From NCBI RefSeq assembly GCF_900101495.1, contig NZ_FMUS01000001.1:251149-315148 (forward strand): 64,000 nucleotides of DNA, given 5' to 3'. The notes under the pieces were generated by a model. The model saw only the letters and a list, made by a program, of their open reading frames with translations. It did not search any database and was not told the origin of the DNA. Shown piece by piece: positions 43,880-53,973 of this stretch. The position numbers were made by a program, and so were the translations under genes. The first letter of the stretch is position 1, and each line of letters begins with the position of its first letter. The DNA is from Alkaliphilus peptidifermentans DSM 18978. Its GTDB lineage: Bacteria; Bacillota; Clostridia; Peptostreptococcales; Natronincolaceae.

Positions 43880-44290
43880 CTAGAATGGAATATCCTCATC
43901 TTCGTCGATAGCTTCAAAATCGTTTAGATCTACATCCATAGAGCCAAAGTCATCGTTTTTCTTCTTAGGTTGATCTTCACGACCTCCCCATTCTAAAAAC
44001 TCCACCTGGTCTGCAACAACTTCTGTAACGTATCTCTTGTCACCATTTTGTGTCTCATAGGAACGAGATTGTAATCTCCCCTGAATCCCCACAAGGCGAC
44101 CTTTTGCAAGATAGTTTGCACAGTTTTCTGCAGTTTTACCCCATACAACAATATTGAAGAAATCGGCTTCCTTATTTTTTGAAAAAGGTCTATTTACTGC
44201 AACACTAAAGGTGGCTACAGCTTTTCCGCTGGCAGTAAATCGTAACTCTGGGTCTCTTGCTAATCTCCCTATCAATACAACACTATTCAT
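43880..44290 (-). CDS. ssb: Single-stranded DNA-binding protein
   Basis: SSB of 136 residues. OB fold begins [19 protein letters not shown]; the middle has [20 protein letters not shown] and [12 protein letters not shown]. The acidic tail ends DEDEDIPF, the DDIPF-type tip that binds replication partners. Between rpsF and rpsR, as in Bacillus. Confidence 0.97.
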   Translation of the reverse strand: MNSVVLIGRLARDPELRFTASGKAVATFSVAVNRPFSKNKEADFFNIVVWGKTAENCANYLAKGRLVGIQGRLQSRSYETQNGDKRYVTEVVADQVEFLEWGGREDQPKKKNDDFGSMDVDLNDFEAIDEDEDIPF

Positions 44291-44310
44291 AGTTACACCA
44301 CCCCTATTAA

Positions 44311-44595
44311 TTAAGCTTCTAATCTAATTATCATATGTCTAATTACATCATCAGCGATTTTCATATTTCTGTCTAGTTCCTTAGGAACGTCTGCAGAAGA
44401 ATTGAAGTGTACTAGGTAGTAGTAGCCTTCGTTTAACTTGTTAATTTCATAAGCTAACTTTCTGTTACCCCACTCATCAACATTTTCAACTTGTCCATCA
44501 GCTTCAATGATACCTTTAAACTTATCCAATAGCTGATTTCTTTTCTCTTCATCTGCACTTGGCTTTAAAATGTACATTAATTCATATTTATTCAT
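44311..44595 (-). CDS. rpsF: 30S ribosomal protein S6
   Basis: S6 of 94 residues from ATG 44595, with GAGGGAGGTG just upstream; an in-frame ATG 13 codons earlier lies within the leader hairpin. [17 protein letters not shown] and [19 protein letters not shown] are typical. First gene of the operon. Confidence 0.97.
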   Translation of the reverse strand: MNKYELMYILKPSADEEKRNQLLDKFKGIIEADGQVENVDEWGNRKLAYEINKLNEGYYYLVHFNSSADVPKELDRNMKIADDVIRHMIIRLEA

Positions 44596-44605
44596 TATTT
44601 CACCT

Positions 44606-44647
44606 CCCTCTGGACTTGAGCGGCCCTGCTTCACGCAGGACAGAGAA
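44606..44647 (-). promoter_or_regulatory. S6:S18 autoregulatory leader candidate
   Basis: On the minus strand, CTCTG (outer) and CAGAG pair around an inner hairpin TCCTGC-GTGAA-GCAGGG followed by the unpaired CCGC. A hairpin with a CCG trinucleotide next to the ribosome site of rpsF is the described S6:S18 binding motif. Binding by excess S6 and S18 would block translation. Confidence 0.6.
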
Positions 44648-44668
44648 ATGATTTCTCACATCTAGGTA

Positions 44669-44697
44669 TTATATCATTTCAGTTTAAAAAAAGCAAA
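44669..44697 (-). promoter_or_regulatory. Promoter of rpsF-ssb-rpsR
   Basis: TTTGCT (44697-44692) and TATAAT (44674-44669), 17-base spacer, about 75 bases before rpsF. Consensus -10. The rest of the gap 44700-44914 is AT-rich and I see nothing in it. Confidence 0.65.
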
Positions 44698-44914
44698 CTA
44701 TTTATTTGTAAACAACTATGTAGCCAAGTAAATAATTAGCTATAATATAGTTTTTCCCATCTTCCTTAACGATAACCCTAAACCAATTACTATAATGAGA
44801 GCATATTATAAAAAATTTCTATTATTTATTTGTATAAAAAATTTACTTGTTGGCAAAATTATAATTATATAACCCCCACAATACAACATTTATTCATCCC
44901 AATCTCCCCCTTAC

Positions 44915-44944
44915 AAAAGAGAGTGGCAGTTGCCACTCTCTTTT
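44915..44944. terminator. Intrinsic terminator after the aminotransferase gene
   Basis: AAAAGAGAGTGGCA (44915-44928) pairs with TGCCACTCTCTTTT (44931-44944) with a 2-base centre. On the minus strand it is followed by TTTTGTAA, 7 bases past the aminotransferase stop. Confidence 0.8.
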
Positions 44945-44950
44945 TTTTCT

Positions 44951-46138
44951 TTATTCTTCCATTGCCTTCTCTAGCACTTTTCCTAGTCTCTCTATTCCTT
45001 CTTTTATTTTGTCCTCTGGCATGTTGGAGTAATTTAGTCTTAAGGTGTTTTCACGACCTCCGTTAGGAAAGAATGATCCTCCAGGAACAAATGCTACATT
45101 TACTTCTAATGCCTTTAACAGTATATCTCTTGCATTTAGGTGGATTGGTAGTTCAACCCAGGTAAATAAACCACCCTCTGGATAAGTATATTTAAGACTT
45201 TTGGGAAAAGTCTCCTCCATTGTCTTCAACATGATATCTCTTCTTTTTCTATAAACCTTTTTTATCTTTTCAATATGTGCATCCAGGTCATATAATTCTA
45301 AAAATTTATCTAGCTCCCGCTGAGACATTGAGTTTGAGTGGAGGTCTGCTGCCTGCTTAACAAGAATATATTTTTGAAGCAGTTCAGCCTCTGCATATAC
45401 CCAACCTATTCTTAATCCTGGACAAAAGGTTTTTGAGAAGGTTCCTAAGTAAATGACTCTGCCTTCTTTATCAAAGGACTTAACGCTTGGTGGTCTTGCG
45501 CCTTCAAACCTTAGCTCTCCATATGGATTGTCTTCTATGATTGGCAAATCAAATTTGTTAGCAAGCTCAACAAGCTTTTTTCTTCTTTCAACAGACCAGG
45601 TTCTGCCGGATGGATTTTGGAAATCAGGAATGACATATATCATTTTTACATTTTCTTTTGTTGAAAGAACCTCTTCTAATTCTTCCATAATCATTCCATC
45701 ATCATCGGTTGTAATTTCAATAAATTGTGGTAAATATGCTTTAAATGCATTAATCGCCCCAATATAGCTTGGGCTTTCGCAAACAACTATATCATCTTCA
45801 TTCAAGAATATTTTTGCTGAAAAATCTAGCCCCTGCTGTGACCCACTAGTTATCAGAAGGTTATCGCCGTTACCCCTTATGCCTGTGTCCATTAATCTTT
45901 CTGCGATCTTTTCTCTAAGTGGTGGAAATCCCTCTGTAGTACTATATTGAAGAGCTTGCTTGCCTGCTTCCTCTAATACAAGTTCCGAAACTTTTTTCAT
46001 TTCTTTAATAGGGAATAGCTCTGGAGCCGGTAGACCCCCTGCAAAAGAAATAACTTCTGGTCTTTCGGTAAGCTTTAGGATTTCCCTTATCTCTGAAGCC
46101 TTTAAATTATCCATTCTCTTTGCATATTTAATTTTCAT
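44951..46138 (-). CDS. PLP-dependent aminotransferase (fold I, LysN/2-aminoadipate-like)
   Basis: Aminotransferase of 395 residues. VISFAGGLPAPELFPI, the QGLDFSAKIFLN region, YVIPDFQNPSGRTWS and the Schiff-base lysine in YLGTFSKTFCPGLRIGW are typical of the multisubstrate subfamily that includes LysN and the MocR effector domain. There is no N-terminal DNA-binding domain. Substrate range (2-aminoadipate, branched or aromatic amino acids) cannot be fixed by sequence. Confidence 0.88.
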   Translation of the reverse strand: MKIKYAKRMDNLKASEIREILKLTERPEVISFAGGLPAPELFPIKEMKKVSELVLEEAGKQALQYSTTEGFPPLREKIAERLMDTGIRGNGDNLLITSGSQQGLDFSAKIFLNEDDIVVCESPSYIGAINAFKAYLPQFIEITTDDDGMIMEELEEVLSTKENVKMIYVIPDFQNPSGRTWSVERRKKLVELANKFDLPIIEDNPYGELRFEGARPPSVKSFDKEGRVIYLGTFSKTFCPGLRIGWVYAEAELLQKYILVKQAADLHSNSMSQRELDKFLELYDLDAHIEKIKKVYRKRRDIMLKTMEETFPKSLKYTYPEGGLFTWVELPIHLNARDILLKALEVNVAFVPGGSFFPNGGRENTLRLNYSNMPEDKIKEGIERLGKVLEKAMEE

Positions 46139-46228
46139 AAAGACACCCCTTTAACTTTTTTTCGACGGAATCCATAAATATATATCATAAAATAATAATA
46201 AGCAATAAAATGAACAATGAGTAATTAG

Positions 46229-46414
46229 TTACTTCTCTATTACCTTTTTAATTCTCTTTTCAAGGGTTGCCCTATCAATCCAAACCTGTCTCTCGCATTT
46301 AATACATTTTATCCTAAAATCCGCACCTGTTCTTAGTATTTCAAAGGTATGGTTTCCACAGGGGTGCTGCTTCTTTAATTCCACCATATCTCCAACCTCT
46401 AGCTTCATTGGCAT
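46229..46414 (-). CDS. DUF951 protein
   Basis: Small protein of 61 residues of the DUF951 (YyzM) family. KLEVGDMVELKKQHPCGNHT and FRIKCIKCERQVWIDR show the conserved cysteines of a zinc ribbon-like site. In Bacillus the gene is near rpsF-ssb-rpsR, matching this position. Met1 and Met3 are both possible starts; the site GAGGTAA fits the second with a 9-base spacer. Function unknown. Confidence 0.85.
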   Translation of the reverse strand: MPMKLEVGDMVELKKQHPCGNHTFEILRTGADFRIKCIKCERQVWIDRATLEKRIKKVIEK

Positions 46415-46774
46415 TTACCTCTACCACCCTCCATATTAATTGTGTTATTATTGTTTATTTTAAACTATTTTATAATAAAATTACAGTACCTTTCTTTTAT
46501 TTATAAATAATAAACCTTATTTGACAAATCAAAAACCCAAGATTAATGTCATTTTGCTTCTTTACCTTTTATTATTCTAAATTTGTAATTAAAAGTTAAC
46601 TTGTAATTTTTACTTCCTATGTGTTTATAATATAGTAAATATAGAAGTATGCATAGTGACAGAACAAAAGCATTTGATGCGGGTTAAAATCTTTAATAGG
46701 AAAGTAGGACTTTCCTATTAAATGAAAAATATATTATCATATGACAATTGTTGTATATTACCAGGAGGTGCCTT
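46415..46774 (+). other. 360-base intergenic region with promoter candidate and hairpin
   Basis: Contains a possible promoter for the DUF4846 gene (TTGTAA at 46601-46606, TATAAT at 46626-46631; the 19-base spacer is long) and a perfect 12-base hairpin at 46693-46721 (TTAATAGGAAAG with its complement, loop TAGGA). The hairpin lies in the 5' leader of the lipoprotein mRNA. The remainder is AT-rich without recognisable elements. Confidence 0.45.
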
Positions 46775-47659
46775 ATGAAGAAAATTATTATAGTATTATC
46801 TTTGTTGATGCTTGTAGTTTCATGTCAGTTTAGATCAGCTGATGACCACCAGACTGATAAACCTTTAGATGTGGCTCCCATCAGTGAAGTAGGTGATAGT
46901 AAACAGGAATTAATAAATATTGAGGGTAAAATTATTGAAGATCGGTTTAATGTCCCTGAAGGTTTTACTAGAATAGAAATAACAGAGGATTCCTTTGGAG
47001 CATACTTAAGAAACCTACCATTAAAAGCCCATGACTCAAGGGTGCTTTATTATGATGGCAGGGAAAAAAACAAACCCAATGTATATGATGCAGTTGTTGA
47101 TATGGACCTTGGCAATAGGGATTTACAGCAATGTGCCGACGCAATTATACGGCTTAGGGCTGAATATTTTTATGGAAAGGGGGAATATGATAAAATTCAT
47201 TTTAACTTTACCAATGGGTTTAGGGTTGATTATACAAAATGGATGGATGGATATAGGATTTCAGTTGTGGGAAATGAAGTTAGCTGGGTAAAGAGGGCAG
47301 AAGCCTCTAATACCTATGATGATTTTAGAAAATATTTAGATATTGTTTTTGCCTACGCTGGCACAATTTCTTTGTCTCAAGAGCTTCACCCTGTAGCGGT
47401 TGAGGAAATGGAAATAGGAGATGTTTTCATACAGGGTGGAAGTCCTGGTCATGCTGTTATAGTCGTTGATATGGCAGAGAATATAGAAACTGGAGAAAAG
47501 CTATTTTTATTAGCTCAAAGCTATATGCCTGCTCAAGATACCCAGATTTTAATAAATCCTATGGATAAAGAGCTTAGCCCTTGGTATAGCTTAAATTTCG
47601 GGGAAACTTTATATACGCCTGAGTGGACCTTTAGCAGAAGAGATTTGAAAAGGTTCTAG
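46775..47659 (+). CDS. DUF4846 lipoprotein
   Basis: Predicted lipoprotein of 294 residues from ATG 46775, chosen for AGGAGG upstream. Signal with lipobox VVSC at about residue 18. The mature part begins with a short acidic linker; RLRAEYFYGKGEYDKIHF, GDVFIQGGSPGHAVIVVDMA and LLAQSYMPAQDTQILINP are the signatures of DUF4846. Function of the family is unknown. Stand-alone gene with its own terminator. Confidence 0.88.
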   Translation: MKKIIIVLSLLMLVVSCQFRSADDHQTDKPLDVAPISEVGDSKQELINIEGKIIEDRFNVPEGFTRIEITEDSFGAYLRNLPLKAHDSRVLYYDGREKNKPNVYDAVVDMDLGNRDLQQCADAIIRLRAEYFYGKGEYDKIHFNFTNGFRVDYTKWMDGYRISVVGNEVSWVKRAEASNTYDDFRKYLDIVFAYAGTISLSQELHPVAVEEMEIGDVFIQGGSPGHAVIVVDMAENIETGEKLFLLAQSYMPAQDTQILINPMDKELSPWYSLNFGETLYTPEWTFSRRDLKRF

Positions 47660-47666
47660 TGTATAT

Positions 47667-47703
47667 AAAAAAGGCACCCTAATGGAAAAGGAGTGCCTTT
47701 TTT
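47667..47703 (+). terminator. Intrinsic terminator of the DUF4846 gene
   Basis: AAAAAAGGCAC and GTGCCTTTTTT pair across a 15-base loop, with T-run on the plus strand and a reciprocal one on the minus strand, 8 bases past the stop. It may also end the convergent operon from 59354. Confidence 0.8.
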
Positions 47704-47715
47704 GAGGGGGCACTA

Positions 47716-48174
47716 TTATAATATACCTAAGTATTTTTCTGCACCTAAACAAAAATAATTATATCTATCATATTTATCAGAATTTGTTTCTTCTTTCCAA
47801 ACATCAAAAATATTTTCTTTTACTGAATATAGTATTTTACAATACTCATGGGCAGAGTGTATACTATTAGCTAAAACATTAGAATTCTCAATAATTCTAT
47901 TGTCTATTATTTGATTCCACTCATTTTTAAAGCTGACATCATTTATATGATCTATCGTATCTATACATCTTCCTTCCTTGCCAAGGTACTTACATGGGAG
48001 ACAAATATCATCTTGCTCTAGGGTTATTTTTATATGTATATGATGATTCTTAATTATTTCATTTGCAACATAATAGAAATTGTGATTATATTTATCATCT
48101 GGAATAAACATTTCTATTCCTTTCCCATATAATTTGATTATATCCATAAAATGATGTGGTTTAATTTTTATCAT
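47716..48174 (-). CDS. Cysteine-containing protein, DUF1284-like
   Basis: Protein of 152 residues. The start IKIKPHHFMDIIKLYGKG and the Cys set ICLPCKYLGKEGRC resemble DUF1284 proteins (short N-terminal PHH motif, Cys cluster). Further cysteines occur near the C-terminus (EYCKIL, FCLG). Metal or iron-sulfur binding is plausible but no function is known. It is 34 bases after nagB in the same direction, the last gene of the long operon. Confidence 0.6.
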   Translation of the reverse strand: MIKIKPHHFMDIIKLYGKGIEMFIPDDKYNHNFYYVANEIIKNHHIHIKITLEQDDICLPCKYLGKEGRCIDTIDHINDVSFKNEWNQIIDNRIIENSNVLANSIHSAHEYCKILYSVKENIFDVWKEETNSDKYDRYNYFCLGAEKYLGIL

Positions 48175-48208
48175 ATAAATCCCACCTTTTTATAAAATCC
48201 AAGCTGGC

Positions 48209-48973
48209 TTAGATGGAAAATTCTTTGGCTTCAATATTTTTCATTGACTCCAGTAGTGATGCTGCTTCTTTATCAAATATCATTGTAACATCTGGGTGAA
48301 GCTGCAAAATAGATGCCGGCAACTCAGGTGTAATTTTACCGTATAGCATTTGATAAATTACCTTCGCTTTATCTTTTCCCACTGCTAATAATAGTATTTT
48401 CCTTGCCCTCATTATGGTCTTAATACCCATGCTTATGGCCTTTCTTGGTACCTCTTCAATAGATTTGAAAAACCTGGAATTAGCATTAATGGTGTCTTCA
48501 TCTAAATTAACCATATGGGTTTTTGCTTCAAATTTTATGTCAGGCTCATTGAACCCAATATGGCCATTGCGACCAATACCCAACACCTGAAGGTCAATTC
48601 CTCCTACCTCCTCAATTTTTTCTTCATACCTATTACATTCATCCTCAATGCTTTTACACATACCATAGGGTATATTTACGTTGGCCATACCTATATTTAT
48701 ATGTTTAAAGAAATTATTATACATATAATAATGATAGCTTTGAGGATTAGCGGACCCTAGTCCATAGTATTCATCTAAATTAAAAGTAGTAACTTTGCTA
48801 AAATCAATGTATTCCTGGTTATACAAGTCTATTAAAGCATTATACATTCCTAATGGTGTACTCCCCGTTGCCAAGCCTATTGAACTGTTGGGTTTTAGAA
48901 TTACATGACTGGCCACAATTCTAGCCGCTCTTTGACTCATTTCTGCATAATCATTTACAATAATTATTCTCAT
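48209..48973 (-). CDS. nagB: Glucosamine-6-phosphate deaminase
   Basis: NagB of 254 residues from ATG 48973, picked for GGGAGG. It converts glucosamine-6-phosphate to fructose-6-phosphate and ammonia. [17 protein letters not shown] binds phosphate; FNLDEYYGL and [14 protein letters not shown] carry catalytic Asp and His residues. It lies 79 bases after the HAD gene in the same operon direction. Confidence 0.95.
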   Translation of the reverse strand: MRIIIVNDYAEMSQRAARIVASHVILKPNSSIGLATGSTPLGMYNALIDLYNQEYIDFSKVTTFNLDEYYGLGSANPQSYHYYMYNNFFKHINIGMANVNIPYGMCKSIEDECNRYEEKIEEVGGIDLQVLGIGRNGHIGFNEPDIKFEAKTHMVNLDEDTINANSRFFKSIEEVPRKAISMGIKTIMRARKILLLAVGKDKAKVIYQMLYGKITPELPASILQLHPDVTMIFDKEAASLLESMKNIEAKEFSI

Positions 48974-49052
48974 GCTATACCTCCCATCTAATAACCATAA
49001 GCTATATCGGTGTTTTATACTCAAATTATGAAGCCAGCGTAATGATAGATAG

Positions 49053-49652
49053 TTAAAGGATTCCTACTTCCAGTAAATCCTCTTCTAATTGTGTTGCTGA
49101 TATAAAATGTATAGTATTTATCCCAATCTTCTTGGCACCTTCTAGATTTTCTTTGGTATCATCTATAAACAAACATTCAGATGGTTGTAAATTATACTTT
49201 ACCATCAATGCTTCGTATATTTCTTTTTGAGGCTTTAGATATTTCACATGGGAGGAAATAATTTTACCATCTGCAATTTGAAAAAAATCAAATTGATTAC
49301 TGACCTTCTCAAAAGCTTTAAAATGGAAATTAGATAGCAGGTATATCTTATATTTTTTTTCTTTTAATCTATGTAGTATTTCCACTGTCCCAGCTATAGG
49401 AATCAGCAGCTCATGCCATCCTTCTAAAAGCTCACTAATTTCTCCACGACGATGGGGTATTCTTTTTGCGATTATTTCTAAGGCCATTTCTTCATCGATG
49501 GTACCCTTGTCTAGCTCTAGCCATTCATCTCTGGAAAATACATGTTCAAAAAGTTCATCTACAACCTCTTCTGAAAACTTAGCTTCTAGGTATTTTTTTG
49601 GTTCAAATTCTAATAAAACTCTGCCGATATCAAATATAATTGTATTAATCAT
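49053..49652 (-). CDS. HAD-IA phosphatase, YihX-like
   Basis: Haloacid-dehalogenase-type hydrolase of 199 residues. The nucleophile motif reads [14 protein letters not shown] (as in YihX-like proteins, where the second Asp is Gly or Gln). Motif II is LLSNFHF, motif III KPQKEIY and motif [16 protein letters not shown]. coli YihX is an alpha-D-glucose-1-phosphate phosphatase; the same activity here would fit the sugar-phosphate theme but is inference. It lies 17 bases after the chemoreceptor gene. The second Asp of motif I is missing, so catalysis needs checking. Confidence 0.82.
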   Translation of the reverse strand: MINTIIFDIGRVLLEFEPKKYLEAKFSEEVVDELFEHVFSRDEWLELDKGTIDEEMALEIIAKRIPHRRGEISELLEGWHELLIPIAGTVEILHRLKEKKYKIYLLSNFHFKAFEKVSNQFDFFQIADGKIISSHVKYLKPQKEIYEALMVKYNLQPSECLFIDDTKENLEGAKKIGINTIHFISATQLEEDLLEVGIL

Positions 49653-49669
49653 AATTTAACCCCCATTTA

Positions 49670-51346
49670 TTACTTTATTTTAAATTGTCCAACTACACTG
49701 GCAAGTTCTTCTTCAGTTTTTTGTACATTTGCAATATAAGAGAGCATTTCTTGGAATACAGCAGTTTGTTCCTGAACAGATGCAGATACTTCCTGTGCAT
49801 TTTGTGAGTTGGCCTCAACTGTGTCAAACATTCTTTCGTTGAATACCTCAATTTTCTCAAAGCAAGCCTCCATCTGTTGATGAATTGATTTAATATATTT
49901 CATCTGTTCAACATTTCTATTGGTTGCATCCACCATACTATTGAGTCTATCTTCAACCTGTTTCATATCATTCTGCTGTACTTCTATCCTTTTAACTATA
50001 TAATCTGTGTTCTCTTTTACACTAATCACCTGTCCTGTAATGCTCTCAATTATACTTACAATTTTCACCGTGGACTGGGCTGTTTCCTCAGACAGCTTTC
50101 TTATCTCTTCTGCTACTACAGCAAAGCCTGTTCCTGCTTCTCCTGCCCTAGCAGCTTCTATTGCAGCATTCAATGCTAAAAGATTTGTTTGATTTGACAC
50201 ACTTTCTATTAAAGCAACTATCTTTTTTATATCTCTTGAATAGTCTTCCAGTTGATGTACCGTAAGTGAAACATCTTTTATTTCATGTGTCAGGCCTGTT
50301 AGCTGCTTTCCTTGTTCCTGTACAATTATTTGAATGTCTTCACTGTTTGACTTAGTACTATTGGATTGTTCAAAAAGATAAGCTGCATTTTCTAGCACCT
50401 GTTGTATATCCTGATCCAGCTGTTTTAATAAATCCCTAAACTTCTTCATCATATCTGCCTGTTCTGAACTTCTTATAGATACTTCCTGTACACTTACTGC
50501 AATTGTTTCGGTTGATGTACTTAACTGCTCTCCCATTACTGAAATACTTCCCATTGACTGCTGTAATACCGTTGAAGAACGCACCACCGCTTCTACAATA
50601 TCTCTAATATTATGTATGAATTGATTAAAGTATTTTGTCAGGACACCCATTTCATCGTTGCTTGTATACTGCACTGTCTTTGTTAGATCTCCATCACCAT
50701 TGGAAACATCTCTTAACTCTTTAGTTAATAAACGAATAGGATGCATGAAGCTTTTATCAACCAAGAATAAAGCAATAACGCCTATTAATATAGAGATAAC
50801 CATCAATACTATACTAAGCATTTTCGCCATCACTATCTTCTGTTGAGAAAATTGGGAGTATTGTGCAATTGTAGTATGTAATTCATCAATATATCCATCT
50901 ATAAGCAATGAAATATTTTCATATCCTTGACTGTCTTGTTGCTGGATCAATAATTGATAGTTGGGTTTTAGTTCTTGATCCCATTGGTCTTTTAGCTGAG
51001 TAAAGGAGTCTATAAATTCGTCATTATTTAATGGCTCCAATCCCAATTCTTCATCTCCATAAATTAAACCATTAATAGTTTTATCAAATGTGTTTACATC
51101 TTCTTCCAGTCTATCAATAGCCCTCTGCATGCGTTGGTTCATAAAAAATTCTACATGTATGTCTGAAGATGACTGGGCCATTTTATACTGACCAGAGATT
51201 AGATTACTTGTATAATTAATAAACATAGAGTCGTTTTCAACTGCTTTATACCTGGAAATGTTAATGGAAAGAACAAGTAGCTGCATTATTGATAAAAAAA
51301 TAACAATCGAGAAAAATTTAGTTTGAATTTTCACCTTTATTTTCAC
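49670..51346 (-). CDS. Transmembrane chemoreceptor with four-helix-bundle sensor
   Basis: Methyl-accepting chemotaxis protein of 558 residues. TM1 about 10-28, helical external sensor about 35-180 of the 4HB type, TM2 about 180-200, HAMP ([18 protein letters not shown]), then the signalling domain with [20 protein letters not shown] at the hairpin tip. The gene overlaps the response regulator stop by 4 bases. A second GTG four codons later has AGGTGA upstream and may be the true start. Being in the transport and two-component operon suggests taxis to the same ligand. Confidence 0.88.
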   Translation of the reverse strand: MKIKVKIQTKFFSIVIFLSIMQLLVLSINISRYKAVENDSMFINYTSNLISGQYKMAQSSSDIHVEFFMNQRMQRAIDRLEEDVNTFDKTINGLIYGDEELGLEPLNNDEFIDSFTQLKDQWDQELKPNYQLLIQQQDSQGYENISLLIDGYIDELHTTIAQYSQFSQQKIVMAKMLSIVLMVISILIGVIALFLVDKSFMHPIRLLTKELRDVSNGDGDLTKTVQYTSNDEMGVLTKYFNQFIHNIRDIVEAVVRSSTVLQQSMGSISVMGEQLSTSTETIAVSVQEVSIRSSEQADMMKKFRDLLKQLDQDIQQVLENAAYLFEQSNSTKSNSEDIQIIVQEQGKQLTGLTHEIKDVSLTVHQLEDYSRDIKKIVALIESVSNQTNLLALNAAIEAARAGEAGTGFAVVAEEIRKLSEETAQSTVKIVSIIESITGQVISVKENTDYIVKRIEVQQNDMKQVEDRLNSMVDATNRNVEQMKYIKSIHQQMEACFEKIEVFNERMFDTVEANSQNAQEVSASVQEQTAVFQEMLSYIANVQKTEEELASVVGQFKIK

Positions 51347-52152
51347 CTACTTTTAAATTCTTCGTATTGGCCTTCTTTAACTTCAGTGGGGGTTATCCCT
51401 ACACACTTTTTAAACAAGGCACTAAAATATCTGGAATCGCTGTATCCCACAGCATCTGCCACTTCAAATATTTTCATATCTTCTTTGACTAATAACTTAA
51501 TAGCTTTTTTCATTCGATAATTTGTTAAATACTCAACAAATGTATACCCTGTTTCTTTTTTAAACAGTCTACTTAAATAGCTTTCACTAATATACAACAC
51601 TTCTGATGCTATTTTTATAGTGATATCTTCCTTGTAATGTTCTTTAATGTAATTTACTGTATCAATCACATATTTTTCTTTTCCCCGATTACCTGATACT
51701 ACCAAGTATTCGTTAAAAAATTGAATTTGACATTGCTGTAAATAGCTTGTGCTATTCTTTAGCCTTTGCTGTTCTTTTCTGTCTTTTATATTCTCAACTA
51801 TTCTATTGAGGGTATAAAAAAGTTCTTTGTCCTCCACTGGCTTTAACAGGTAATCCTTTACTCCCAACCGTACAGCTTGCTGTGCGTATTGAAAATCGCT
51901 GTAGCCCGAGATTATAATGTACTCAGCATCAACTTTATCAACAACTTCCTGAATCATTACTATTCCATCCATTTTAGGCATTTTTACATCTGTAATAACA
52001 ATATCTGGCTTTAGTCTTTCAATCATCTCTTTGCCAATCAACCCATTAGCGCACTCACCAACTACCTCGCAATCAAATTGTTCCCATGGTATTGTTAAAA
52101 CCATTCCTTTTCGTATTAATTGTTCATCCTCTACAATTATTACTTTTACCAT
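51343..52152 (-). CDS. YesN-type response regulator with AraC domain
   Basis: Response regulator of 269 residues. Receiver with [14 protein letters not shown], phosphoacceptor [13 protein letters not shown] and [12 protein letters not shown]-terminal AraC domain: [33 protein letters not shown] and [16 protein letters not shown]. Partner of the kinase 14 bases upstream. HptR of Staphylococcus, which responds to hexose phosphates, has the same architecture. Confidence 0.93.
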   Translation of the reverse strand: MVKVIIVEDEQLIRKGMVLTIPWEQFDCEVVGECANGLIGKEMIERLKPDIVITDVKMPKMDGIVMIQEVVDKVDAEYIIISGYSDFQYAQQAVRLGVKDYLLKPVEDKELFYTLNRIVENIKDRKEQQRLKNSTSYLQQCQIQFFNEYLVVSGNRGKEKYVIDTVNYIKEHYKEDITIKIASEVLYISESYLSRLFKKETGYTFVEYLTNYRMKKAIKLLVKEDMKIFEVADAVGYSDSRYFSALFKKCVGITPTEVKEGQYEEFKSR

Positions 52153-52166
52153 ATCCTCTTCACCCT

Positions 52167-53891
52167 TTACTTTTGAGGTATTCTGATGGTTACAATGGTT
52201 CCCTCATTTAGATTGCTTTCTATTTGAATTCCATTTCGACTTCCATAATACAGCTTTAACCGCTTGTTTACATTATAAAGTCCTATATGCTCTTCACTCA
52301 GTGAAGGCTGGTTAATTCTTTTTATATCTTCTTTTTCCATTCCTTTTCCGTTATCAATAACCTGTAGGATAATATGCTGGTCTTCTTCATACCCTAAAAT
52401 TCTAACTAATCCATCCTCTTCTTTTTGCTCTAACCCATGTATAATGGCATTTTCTACAATAGGCTGTAATATCAACTTGGGAATTTTTTCCTTTAAAATT
52501 TTATTGTCTATTTCCATTTCTGTCGTCAGCTTGTCTCCTACACGTATCTGTTGAATGTACAGATAACTTTTTATCAAGTTAATGCACTCTTCTACTGTAG
52601 TAAATTCATCTCCAATATTAATACTGTTTCTCAGCAGTTTACCTAAATGGGTTGTTATGGTACTTACCTCTTCTACTTGATTTAACTTAGCCATCCACTT
52701 AATACAATCTAAAGAATTATATAAAAAGTGTGGGTTGATTTGTGCTTGTAGCAATTTTACTTCTGATACCCGAATGCGTTGCTGCTTTTCGATTATATTG
52801 CTCATTAGTTTTCTTAACCGTTTTACCATTCTGTTGAAGCTAATTCCCAAGACCCCGATTTCATCACTTCGTTGAAAATCTACCTCTACAGTCAGGTCTC
52901 CTTTTTCCACGTCTCTCATGGCCTTAACCAGTACATTAATGGGATTAGCAATGTTTCTTGCTAAAAATAACGCTACAACTATACAGACTATTAAACTAAT
53001 TACACAGCCCCAAAGAATAATGGATTTAATAAATTGATCATTTTTCATAATAATGTCCAATGGAACGAGAGTAATTGTACTGATATTGAATTTAGTTGAA
53101 GTATCTCTGAGAAGTAAGTATGGGTTTTCATCAATTGTGGTCCAATATGCATTTTTTGAAGCATCTGTAATATAATCTTGATATGTTTGATTTAAAAAGT
53201 TTCCTTCTTCAAAGGGGTTTTTTTGATTTACCATTACATAAAAGTGCTCATCTACCAATATTGTATTGAAGGGAGCAGCATTTTGTGAAGTGTTTAGTGT
53301 ATCTAATATAGCATTTCTTGAAATATCAATAATGATATAACCTATGTTGACCCCTTCATGAAAAATAGCTTTTCCCATACTTAGTACTATGCTATTTTGA
53401 TCAGAATCTAAATAGTTATGTCCATAAAATACCGTTTCCCCTTCTGCCTCTACTGCTTTACGGAAAATTCCCCAGTTGCTATATATCTTTAAATTATAAG
53501 CTTCAACAAGTGAATGGGTTGCAAAAATCAGGTCTCCCTCCGTGTTTAATATATACACTGGTGACTTGTTTTTCTTTGCTGCCATTAAGAAGTATATTTT
53601 CTCATATATATCGTGGTAGGCCTCTTCCTTTGAAAGCTTACCTAATAGAACTTGTCTTATTTGTTCATCCTCATATAATGCTTCTATACTGCGCTCATTA
53701 TCTTTTAATAGCTCATCAATATTATCATGAACCTGCATCACATAGCTATTTGTTTGTTCATAAATCATATTCCTTAACTCTCTACTGGAAAATCCGTAGA
53801 GAAAGGTTCCAATTATAAATAAAGGTATGAAACCAACAATAATAAAGAATATCAATAGTTTATAAAAATAAGCACCCGTAAACATCTTCAT
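52167..53891 (-). CDS. YesM-type sensor histidine kinase
   Basis: LytS/YesM-type kinase of 574 residues from ATG 53891, chosen because GAGGT precedes it. TM1 about 8-30, a large external dCache-like domain (about 35-285), TM2 about 290-312, HAMP (NPINVLVKAMRDVEKGDL), the His-kinase box with AQINPHFLYNSLDCIKWM and a HATPase domain with LQPIVENAIIHGLE and IGLYNVNKRLKLYYG. Extracellular sensing directly or through the binding protein is likely. Confidence 0.92.
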   Translation of the reverse strand: MKMFTGAYFYKLLIFFIIVGFIPLFIIGTFLYGFSSRELRNMIYEQTNSYVMQVHDNIDELLKDNERSIEALYEDEQIRQVLLGKLSKEEAYHDIYEKIYFLMAAKKNKSPVYILNTEGDLIFATHSLVEAYNLKIYSNWGIFRKAVEAEGETVFYGHNYLDSDQNSIVLSMGKAIFHEGVNIGYIIIDISRNAILDTLNTSQNAAPFNTILVDEHFYVMVNQKNPFEEGNFLNQTYQDYITDASKNAYWTTIDENPYLLLRDTSTKFNISTITLVPLDIIMKNDQFIKSIILWGCVISLIVCIVVALFLARNIANPINVLVKAMRDVEKGDLTVEVDFQRSDEIGVLGISFNRMVKRLRKLMSNIIEKQQRIRVSEVKLLQAQINPHFLYNSLDCIKWMAKLNQVEEVSTITTHLGKLLRNSINIGDEFTTVEECINLIKSYLYIQQIRVGDKLTTEMEIDNKILKEKIPKLILQPIVENAIIHGLEQKEEDGLVRILGYEEDQHIILQVIDNGKGMEKEDIKRINQPSLSEEHIGLYNVNKRLKLYYGSRNGIQIESNLNEGTIVTIRIPQK

Positions 53892-53973
53892 GTGTTTTAC
53901 CTCATTTATGTTAATGATAGACTTCGCTACCATTATAACTTATGGATATCTACAAAACAATCCTATTACAGGA

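Noticed and set aside
44830-45066. Plus-strand frame rich in Leu/Phe near the aminotransferase 3' end
   Set aside because: Derives from the terminator palindrome and the antisense of the aminotransferase; no ribosome site.
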